Of a stretch of 13,733 bases of DNA, positions 7,781 to 13,733 are shown one piece after another. The number at the start of each line of letters is the position of its first letter. Position 1 is the first letter of the stretch. Below the pieces are notes generated by a model that ran no database searches, was not told the DNA's origin, and saw only the letters and a program-made list of their open reading frames with translations. The stretch spans positions 1 through 13,733 of the forward strand of contig CAZXLJ010000087.1 in assembly GCA_964641175.1 (NCBI GenBank). The letters run 5' to 3'. The stretch comes from CAYNST01 sp964641175. Lineage in GTDB: Bacteria; Pseudomonadota; Gammaproteobacteria; Pseudomonadales; Cellvibrionaceae. The position numbers and the translations under genes are program-made.

Positions 7781-8607
7781 TCCTGCATTCTCGCCGCATA
7801 ACGCAGACCCATTTCACGCACCGCGGCAGAGTTCCAGTGGAGGCGGTCGCCCCGGTCTACCAGTCCGCCCTCGGCCGAGACCCAGTGACCGTTTTCCACG
7901 ACCTTCGGGATCTGGCGAACCAGATGGTTATGGGCCGCGCAGCAACCGGTATAGGGCAGTTCGCCGGCGATAAAGGGCACATCCGCTGCGGACAGCCCCA
8001 GATCCTTGCGCAGGTCGGTGATAAATTCATTGACGCGACCGGTCCAGGTGCCCTGACCGGAATTGCTTTCGCCCTGGTGGAAGATGATGCCTTTGATCAC
8101 CCCGGCTTCTTGCGCCTTGCGGGCCAGATCCAGGACCCACCTGTAACCGCCGGTGCCATTATCCGGCGCTCCGCCGACGGGTCCGTAGGGCGGTTTGCAG
8201 GCGCTATAGCTGGCGCAGTCCTTCAGGAAATATTCGATGGTGGCACCGCCATAGGCGCCGCCCACCAGGCCAATAGTGACATTGGCGCCCACCGCATCGG
8301 CCATGGCTTTGCCAAAGGTGTCCCCCGGGCCCAAGCCGAACTCCTGTGAACAACGTATCAGCGGCGGTGTCGCTTCGCGCCATTGACCATATTTGGCGGC
8401 AATGCCGTTGCAGTTCTCGCTTTGCAGAACCCGTACCCGCGGATGAGGCGCGCGGTCCTGGGGCTCCACCACTGCGGCGCCTTCCATATTGGATTGACCC
8501 AGCAACAGATAAATATGAAAGTCCGGATCCGGCGCGGCCGACGCCGCGAGTGGCCATACGAGGCCGACACCGACCAATACCAACGATGACATGAGTCTGT
8601 TTTTCAC
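7781..8607 (-). CDS. Secreted sialate O-acetylesterase / CE6-like SGNH esterase (3' end in gap)
   Basis: A predicted exported carbohydrate esterase that would remove acetyl groups from sugars (xylan-type or sialic acid-type substrates; which one is not decidable). 275 codons are visible before the gap. A signal peptide (MKNRLMSS then a hydrophobic core, cleavage after about ASA at residue 24) leads into the family core: GQSNMEG at 37-43 with nucleophile Ser39, GGAYGGATIEYF at 116-127, HQGES at 177-181, and the catalytic Asp/His pair in GDRLHW (D254, H257). The remaining sequence, NSAAVREMGLRYAARMQ, is typical of the final helix, so probably only a few residues are missing. The start is GTG at 8607, supported by GGAGAG 7 bases upstream; ATG at 8592 is the alternative. 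It is divergent from the glycosyltransferase gene. An apparent continuation through the gap into the YCII-VOC gene is not real. Confidence 0.87.
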
Positions 8608-8614
8608 AATGCGT

Positions 8615-8620
8615 CTCTCC
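8615..8620 (-). promoter_or_regulatory. Ribosome binding site deciding a GTG start (esterase)
   Basis: GGAGAG on the minus strand lies 7 bases before GTG at 8607, optimal spacing. The next in-frame ATG at 8592 would be 22 bases away and would shorten the positively charged part of the signal peptide, so GTG is preferred. Confidence 0.6.
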
Positions 8621-8722
8621 GGGAATATGGCAGTTGCATACGCAGCGGACTTTTTGCGGCCGAATTATTTATATCGGTGTTATTACGTATAGACGTTTTA
8701 CCGGAAGTTGGCAGGCATTTGC

Positions 8723-8751
8723 CTGACAAAGCGGGAGCAGGCATGCATAAT
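8723..8751 (+). promoter_or_regulatory. Predicted sigma70 promoter for the glycosyltransferase gene
   Basis: CTGACA (8723-8728) and CATAAT (8746-8751) are separated by 17 bases and each matches the sigma70 consensus at five of six positions. Transcription would begin near 8758, leaving an untranslated leader of about 130 bases before the start at 8889. The rest of 8608-8888 includes an AT-rich patch (about 8660-8700) that may hold the opposing esterase promoter, but no clear -35/-10 pair was found on that strand. Confidence 0.45.
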
Positions 8752-8888
8752 ACGCGCGATCAAAATATACCCGGGCGTCCAGCGTATCCCGGCGCACGAA
8801 GGCCCCGCCTGCAACCTCTTTTTATCGAACAACCCGGCCGGACACACGATGTTCCGTTCCGCAGCTGATGTCTGGAGAGACCATTTAG

Positions 8889-9899
8889 ATGATGAATATC
8901 AACGTTGTATTCTCCGTCGACGACGGCTACGCGCAGCATCTTGCGGTGGCGCTGGCGTCATTACTTCACAACTGCAACAGCAGTCATTCGCTGAAAGTGT
9001 TCGTACTGGACGGGGGCATCAGCGATGCCAATAAAAACCGCCTGATCTCTCTGAACAACATTCGACCATTCGAAATCGAGTTCACCACACTTTCCAGTGA
9101 CGCCTTCAAGGATGCGCCCATCCAGAAAAGCCACACGGTGGGCGGCAAGGTTTTCAAAAGCTTCACGGCATCCGCCTATAACCGCCTGCTGATTGCCGAG
9201 ACCTATCCCCACATCGACAAAATGATTTACCTGGACGCGGACCTGGTCCTGGCGGACGACATTGCCGGGTTGTGGCAGGAGGACTGCGCGGGCGTGCCGC
9301 TGTGTGCGGTGGAAACACCCATCTGGCCGGAACGTTTTGAAGCCCAGCTGAACCGGCTGACCCTGAGCCGCGAGCGACCCTACTTCAATTCGGGCGTAAT
9401 GCTGCTGAATCTGGAAGAAATCCGGAAGCTTTTGCCAGTAAGTCGCTCCCTCGAGATCCTGGCTCAGTATGGCAAGCATTTTATCTGTCACGACCAGGAC
9501 GTACTGAACATTGCCTTTCAGGGCCAGTGGCGGGTCATCGGCCCCAAGTACAATGTGCTGCCCCAGATGGTGCCCGGGCAGGATCACGAGGGTTTCCATT
9601 GCTATAGCGATCGCACCATAGCCGAAGCCGCGGCATTTCCGGTGGTGGTGCATTTTGCGCGGCGGCCGAAGCCGTGGCATTTCGGCTGCATCGATCCGCG
9701 CCGCGCGCTGTATTTCCGCTATCTGAAAATGACGCCCTACAGCGATTACAAAATGCCAAGCCCGAGCATGAAGGAGCGCATCACCTTTTACAAAAAGGCC
9801 AGCAAGCAGTTATTGAAAGAAAAAGCCCCATTCCTCTATCGCGCCCTGAAAAAGGCCAATGGCGGGGTGGCGCCGAGCCAGCCACAACAAAACGGCTGA
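8889..9899 (+). CDS. Glycosyltransferase family 8 protein
   Basis: A 336-residue retaining glycosyltransferase of the GT8 (LgtC/WaaJ-like) type, expected to transfer a sugar from a UDP-sugar to a lipopolysaccharide or other glycan at the cytoplasmic face. Seen in order: N-terminal NINVVFSVDDGYAQHLAVAL, the metal-binding D116-A-D118 in MIYLDADLVL, FNSGVMLLN at 166-174, HDQDVLN at 201-207, and the C-terminal VVHFARRPKPWH at 253-264, which corresponds to the GT8 HY/F-x-G..KPW motif. The usual glycine in that last motif appears to be replaced (ARRPKPW). The tail after about residue 285 is basic (KKASKQLLKEKAP), possibly a peripheral membrane anchor. The start at 8889 has GGAGAG 9 bases upstream (8874-8879). 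The gene stands alone rather than in a visible LPS cluster, so acceptor and sugar are unknown. Confidence 0.92.
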   Translation: MMNINVVFSVDDGYAQHLAVALASLLHNCNSSHSLKVFVLDGGISDANKNRLISLNNIRPFEIEFTTLSSDAFKDAPIQKSHTVGGKVFKSFTASAYNRLLIAETYPHIDKMIYLDADLVLADDIAGLWQEDCAGVPLCAVETPIWPERFEAQLNRLTLSRERPYFNSGVMLLNLEEIRKLLPVSRSLEILAQYGKHFICHDQDVLNIAFQGQWRVIGPKYNVLPQMVPGQDHEGFHCYSDRTIAEAAAFPVVVHFARRPKPWHFGCIDPRRALYFRYLKMTPYSDYKMPSPSMKERITFYKKASKQLLKEKAPFLYRALKKANGGVAPSQPQQNG

Positions 9900-9901
9900 T
9901 C

Positions 9902-9923
9902 GGGCGTCAGCGCCTGACAGCCC
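9902..9923 (+). terminator. Hairpin just after the glycosyltransferase stop, without U-tract
   Basis: GGGC-GTCAG (9902-9910) pairs with CTGAC-A-GCCC (9914-9923): a nine-pair stem with a CGC loop and one bulged A, beginning 3 bases after the stop codon. No run of T follows, so it may stabilise the mRNA 3' end or act as a weak terminator. The remaining intergenic DNA to 10148 contains a poor promoter-like pair (CTGACA at 10022-10027, CTTAAT at 10047-10052, 19-base spacer) and nothing else recognised. Confidence 0.35.
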
Positions 9924-10134
9924 CTGCACCCATCTGTATCAGCCTGCCGTATGCACTCACGTCCTCAAGAACACCGGCCTTGACGGCGACGGCAGTATTT
10001 CACAGCCACGCCGTGATTTTCCTGACATCTCCCGCCCCGCCCTCCGCTTAATCTGGCTGTAACACCGATGTCCGGCGATGCCCCGCGCCGGAGCCGATCG
10101 GCCCTGTCACAGCGACGCCCCCTGCGATCGCTCC

Positions 10135-10140
10135 GGAGGA
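10135..10140 (+). promoter_or_regulatory. Ribosome binding site deciding the start of the protease-VWA gene
   Basis: GGAGGA ends 8 bases before the ATG at 10149, a near-ideal Shine-Dalgarno. The earlier in-frame ATG at 10068 has no comparable site and would add 27 arginine-rich residues, so the ATG at 10149 is preferred. Confidence 0.75.
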
Positions 10141-10148
10141 AAAACACC

Positions 10149-13100
10149 ATGTCACATATCTGCGGCACTGTAGAAATGCCGGCTGCACCGGTCTTGATCG
10201 GACCGGACAGCGGCGCGGCTCCCGATTCGGCCAACACCTGGATACACAACTTCAGCTTTCCAGTCAGCGGTACCCGCTTTGTCATCCTGCATTTCATGAA
10301 CGTCTCGCTGCCCGCCAGCAACCGGCTGGAGGTCGATCTGGGCTATGACACCGATGTGTTCACCGCCAGCGATGGGGGTGCCTTCTGGACGCGGCCCATC
10401 AACATCCACCAGTTGCCCGGCAGTACCATCCCCATCCGCTACATCACCAGCGGAGCAGCCGGTGGCGGTGCCGCCGTGGACCGCTTTGGCCGGGGGCAAC
10501 GGCAAGCGAGTGTCGAAGCCTCCCACAACAGCATCACCAACTGCGACCCTTTTTTGCCGGATGGCTGGATCGAGCCGCTGTTTCCCCATGTACCGGGTTC
10601 GACTGCGCCCAAATATGATCCCTTCTGGATCTGCAATAAAACCCAGCCGCCGCGCTGGCAGCATGCCCGCTGTGCGGCTTCCGGCACCATCCAGCGCGAA
10701 GTGTCCCGTAGCGTCGGCATGATCGTCACTGTCCACCCGCCGGGCGGCGGTCATCCCCATGAAAGCGTCAGCACCTGCTCGGTGACCCTCATTGATTCGG
10801 ATCTGGTGGCTCTGGCAGCGCACTGTATTTCCAGTCACGGATTTGAGGTGCCCAGCAGTTCGGTGACTTTTGACTATGAAGTGGCCTGTGACGGCTCGGT
10901 GGTCATTCCCCACAACGCCGTCTTCTACAAGGTCCGCCGCCTGGTCAAGTTTCGGTTCAGCGAGGGCCGCGATTACGCCATTCTGCAACTGCGCGGTGCA
11001 CCGCCACTGACGCCGGTGCCCGTGCTCAACGGCGTCCCCGCGGTTGGCGAGAGCGTCTTTGGCGTTCATCACCCCAATGGCGCCGTCAAGAAAATATCCC
11101 CTTCGGGCGCAGGTTCTACGTCGGTCCTGAATACCGGCGACATGATCAACGTGAATCTGGACGTTGCCGGCGGCAGTTCCGGCTCGGGCCTGTTCGACCT
11201 GTCTGGCCGCCTGCTCGGCGTGCTCTCCAATGGCGGCCCCTGCAGCGTGAACTACTCTTCTGCGGCGCTGATGTTAAACGATCCGGTCGTCACGCCAGAC
11301 CCCCCAGACGAGCGGGCGGTCATGCTGGTGCTGGATCGATCCGGCAGCATGACCGAGGCCGCCGCCGGGGGTGGCACCAAAATGGATGAGGTTCGGGAAG
11401 CGGCGAGCCTCTTTATCTCCATGATGCGCACGTCCATGGGCAACGCCGCCGGTCTGGTGACCTTCGCCACCGATGCCAGCTCACCGCCCGAAAGCCCGAT
11501 CGCGCCCTACACTGCCGCCGTACGTGATCAGTTGCTGGCCGAACTGCCAGACGTGGTGCCCTATGGCATGACGAGTATTGGTGACGGTCTGGCCGCCGCC
11601 CGCAACCAGCTCAACACCACCTCCGGGCTGCCGCGGTCAATCCTGTTGATGACCGACGGTATGGAAAACGCGGCCCAATCCATCGCTGATGTCAGTGGCC
11701 TTGGCAACATCGAGATTACCGCCATCGGTTTTGGCACCGAGAGCAACCTCGACGGCCCCCGGCTGACCGAGCTGGCCCAGCGCCACGGTGGCTTCTACAA
11801 GCGTGCCGGCTCGGGGCTGGAGTTGCGCAAATTCTTTGCCCTTGCCTTCGGCGATATCTTCGAAGCAGGCACCCTCGCCGATCCCGAATTCCACCTGTCG
11901 GCCAAACTGAATGCAGGCGCACCCTTCCCGTTTCACGTCTGTGGTGAAGAGGCCGTCACGGTGGTGGCCGGCTGGGATAACCGGGACGCCTATTTGTCCC
12001 TGCACATCACTACCCCCGGCGGCCAGGTCATCAACATGGGTGCGGCACCTGTCCAGTTCCAGAGTGGCAATACCTGGTGCTTCGCCCGCATTCCCCTTCC
12101 CCATCTGGGCGAGCGTAACGGCGTCTGGCACGCGCAGGTGGTGCGCCCCGGTGGCGGTGAGTTTCCACCTCCGGCCGTAGCCACCAACTATTTCATCAAC
12201 GTCATCGCCCGGGGTGGCCCGAGCCTGCGCCCCTATGCACAGCCGCGCCGGCTCTATACCGGCGATATCCTCAATCCCAGGGTGATTTTTCAGTACGCCG
12301 ATGAAACCGTGCCAACCGACGGCAGCGCCACCCTGCGTGTGCGCCGGCCCGACGCCAGTGTCGGCACTGCGCTGGCGCAATATGGCCTGGGCACCGCGAT
12401 CATGGCGGGCGGCGACAGCCTGCCGGCCCGTCAGGCCACCGTGAAGCAGATGGAAGCGGACACCGGCGCGCCAGTCACCCACTACGTAAATGAAGACCAC
12501 CTCTTGACGACCGACTCCCATGCAACGGGCAGCATCCACCCGGCCGGCATTTTTGGCGTGAAACTGGAACATGCGCTGGTGGTGGACGGCACCTACACGT
12601 TTCACGCCAAGGCGCGAATCGAAGGCGCCTGCACCTTGACGCGGGAAACCCAGTGGAGTCATCACGTCCACGTCGGCATCGACCCCGAGCATACCCCGGT
12701 GGTGATCACCCCCGCCGTTGATGGCACAGTGACCGTCACCTTCAGGCCTCAGGACCGTTACGGCAATCTGGTGGGACCAGGCGCAGCCAACGAGTTCGAG
12801 GTGTTTCCGCTGGAGCCGTCCACCCTGGTTGGTCCCGTGCGGGATCTGGGCGATGGCCGTTATGCGCAGACTGTGTCCGCCGACCCACTGGATGCGACAC
12901 CCCCCGGTATTGTCATTTGTCAGCCGGATCGGGAACCCGCTGTGCTCACGCCGCCCGAACGGGAGCGCATCATTTACCGTTATACCCTGCAGCTTCATTG
13001 TGGTACCCAGGTGGAATGCTGCGGCGGCTGTGAATCCCTGCTGCCGGGACGCTATGCCACCAGCGTCTGCATCTTCAATGGATCACCTCACCCCACGCGC

Positions 13101-13601
13101 CTGCGACAGCAGATCATTCCCACCCACCACGCCGGCGTCACACTGGCGCGCTGGCCGGAACACGCGGCCGTCAAGGTACAGCAGGCCACTGAGTTACCCC
13201 CTATGGAAGCGACCGTGATCGACTGCTGCGTGCTGTCGCAAGCCTTACTGGGTGGTAATTCGGTCAACCCGCCACCGGTTTCGGCCATTGTGCTGCTGGA
13301 AAGCGCCCAGCCACTGCAGGTCACCGCGACCTACGTGCTGAAATCCGCCGAGGGTCAGGCCATATCCATGGATGTGGAGCGAATTGCGGCCGACCAGCAG
13401 GTCATTCGGGAAAAAGTGGACCGACCGCGGACTTCCATACCCATGCGCCGCCTGCCATCTCGCACAACACCCCCACCCCGTCCCCAGGATGTGGTCCGGA
13501 CCTGCCGGGAAAATGACAGGGAAAAAGCAAGGGCAGCAACAGATAAATCAGCCGGGGCCGGAAAAAAGGATAAAAAAGCATCGAACCCCCCACATCATTA
13601 A
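10149..13601 (+). CDS. Trypsin-like serine protease / VWA domain fusion protein
   Basis: A 1150-residue multidomain protein; I do not recognise the whole as a named family. Residues about 25-130 look beta-rich and are unassigned. Residues about 180-375 are a trypsin-like (S1-fold) protease: H225 in ALAAHC, D275 in GRDYAILQL and S344 in GGSSGSG form a complete triad. Residues about 388-575 are a von Willebrand factor A domain with MIDAS residues D396-x-S398-x-S400, T475 (MTSIGDGL) and D503 (LLMTDGMEN), so metal-dependent ligand binding is expected. Residues 575-845 are beta-sandwich-like; 850-925 resemble an Ig/filamin-type repeat (PQDRYGNLVGPG, GDGRYAQTV). Residues about 945-1082 are a cysteine-rich domain (C951, C957, C958, C961, C974, C1026, C1027), ending in a basic low-complexity tail. 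No signal peptide is visible from either candidate start, although the many cysteines and domain types suggest an extracytoplasmic site. It is probably monocistronic, with a terminator downstream. Confidence 0.88.
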   Translation: MSHICGTVEMPAAPVLIGPDSGAAPDSANTWIHNFSFPVSGTRFVILHFMNVSLPASNRLEVDLGYDTDVFTASDGGAFWTRPINIHQLPGSTIPIRYITSGAAGGGAAVDRFGRGQRQASVEASHNSITNCDPFLPDGWIEPLFPHVPGSTAPKYDPFWICNKTQPPRWQHARCAASGTIQREVSRSVGMIVTVHPPGGGHPHESVSTCSVTLIDSDLVALAAHCISSHGFEVPSSSVTFDYEVACDGSVVIPHNAVFYKVRRLVKFRFSEGRDYAILQLRGAPPLTPVPVLNGVPAVGESVFGVHHPNGAVKKISPSGAGSTSVLNTGDMINVNLDVAGGSSGSGLFDLSGRLLGVLSNGGPCSVNYSSAALMLNDPVVTPDPPDERAVMLVLDRSGSMTEAAAGGGTKMDEVREAASLFISMMRTSMGNAAGLVTFATDASSPPESPIAPYTAAVRDQLLAELPDVVPYGMTSIGDGLAAARNQLNTTSGLPRSILLMTDGMENAAQSIADVSGLGNIEITAIGFGTESNLDGPRLTELAQRHGGFYKRAGSGLELRKFFALAFGDIFEAGTLADPEFHLSAKLNAGAPFPFHVCGEEAVTVVAGWDNRDAYLSLHITTPGGQVINMGAAPVQFQSGNTWCFARIPLPHLGERNGVWHAQVVRPGGGEFPPPAVATNYFINVIARGGPSLRPYAQPRRLYTGDILNPRVIFQYADETVPTDGSATLRVRRPDASVGTALAQYGLGTAIMAGGDSLPARQATVKQMEADTGAPVTHYVNEDHLLTTDSHATGSIHPAGIFGVKLEHALVVDGTYTFHAKARIEGACTLTRETQWSHHVHVGIDPEHTPVVITPAVDGTVTVTFRPQDRYGNLVGPGAANEFEVFPLEPSTLVGPVRDLGDGRYAQTVSADPLDATPPGIVICQPDREPAVLTPPERERIIYRYTLQLHCGTQVECCGGCESLLPGRYATSVCIFNGSPHPTRLRQQIIPTHHAGVTLARWPEHAAVKVQQATELPPMEATVIDCCVLSQALLGGNSVNPPPVSAIVLLESAQPLQVTATYVLKSAEGQAISMDVERIAADQQVIREKVDRPRTSIPMRRLPSRTTPPPRPQDVVRTCRENDREKARAATDKSAGAGKKDKKASNPPHH

Positions 13602-13633
13602 GGGTGGCTCCGGAGAGTTCCACAGCGCGGAAC

Positions 13634-13655
13634 AGGCGGCTCATCGCCGCCTTTT
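13634..13655 (+). terminator. Rho-independent terminator of the protease-VWA gene
   Basis: AGGCGGC (13634-13640) and GCCGCCT (13646-13652) form a perfect 7-base GC-rich stem with loop TCATC, followed directly by TTTT (13652-13655). It lies 32 bases after the stop codon at 13599-13601, the expected position for an intrinsic terminator. Confidence 0.75.
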
Positions 13656-13681
13656 CCGCGTAGATCCTGGCCGCGTAGATC
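13656..13681. repeat. Short tandem direct repeat after the terminator
   Basis: CCGCGTAGATC occurs at 13656-13666 and again at 13671-13681, separated by CTGG. It lies between the terminator and a compositionally different stretch (13682-13733) that runs to the window edge and has no recognisable gene. It may mark a duplication made at an insertion boundary. Confidence 0.6.
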
Positions 13682-13733
13682 TAGGGAACCTCTGATTAAG
13701 TCCGAATAGCGTCTGGCTTACAGCGCTTTGCGA

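Noticed and set aside
10068..10148. Earlier ATG for the protease-VWA gene
   Set aside because: It lacks a good ribosome binding site, adds an Arg-rich stretch with no signal-peptide character, and is outcompeted by the ideal GGAGGA site before the ATG at 10149.
10152..11072. A 306-codon minus-strand frame opposite the protease domain
   Set aside because: It overlaps the region encoding the catalytic His and Asp on the other strand and has no motif or ribosome binding site of its own.
11637..12998. A 453-codon open frame on the minus strand, opposite the protease-VWA gene
   Set aside because: The plus-strand frame carries clear protease and VWA motifs. The antisense translation shows no recognisable domain and is rich in His/Gly/Arg, as expected for a high-GC shadow frame.

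Overview
The window looks like a piece of a high-GC (roughly 60%, judged by eye) Gram-negative chromosome, most likely a gammaproteobacterium. The evidence is a lipoprotein with a classical lipobox, GGAG-type ribosome binding sites, sigma70-like promoters, an IR-rich intergenic repeat of the REP/BIME style, and a UvrA variant whose wording I associate with Proteobacteria. A run of exactly 100 N (7681-7780) shows that it comes from a scaffolded draft or metagenome assembly. No tRNA, rRNA, CRISPR array or complete insertion sequence was seen.

Layout. (1) 1-2906, minus: most of a UvrA-type excinuclease ATPase, running off the left edge, with a plausible sigma70 promoter at 2940-2968. (2) 3100-5301, minus: a large outer-membrane lipoprotein with a ten-glycine linker, beta-sandwich domains, an IPT/TIG-like domain and a beta-propeller-like C-terminal half. 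(3) 5302-5595: divergent intergenic region with a composite palindromic repeat. (4) 5596-6789, plus: a 12-helix MFS transporter. (5) 6808-7659, minus, convergent with the MFS gene: a two-domain YCII/DGPF plus PhnB-like VOC protein. (6) Assembly gap, then 7781-8607, minus: a secreted SGNH (SASA/CE6-like) esterase, nearly complete, cut by the gap. (7) 8889-9899, plus: a family 8 glycosyltransferase with its own predicted promoter. (8) 10149-13601, plus: a 1150-residue protein joining a trypsin-like serine protease, a von Willebrand factor A domain and a long cysteine-containing C-terminal region. A rho-independent terminator follows, then a short direct repeat and a possible mobile-element edge.

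The genes do not form one obvious operon: directions alternate and most have their own intergenic region. Surface and carbohydrate themes recur (lipoprotein, secreted esterase, glycosyltransferase, protease-VWA protein), but a shared pathway is not demonstrated. The most unusual object is the protease-VWA fusion, which has an intact-looking catalytic triad and MIDAS motif but no recognisable signal peptide. An apparent 599-residue reading frame across the N gap is an artefact joining two unrelated genes.
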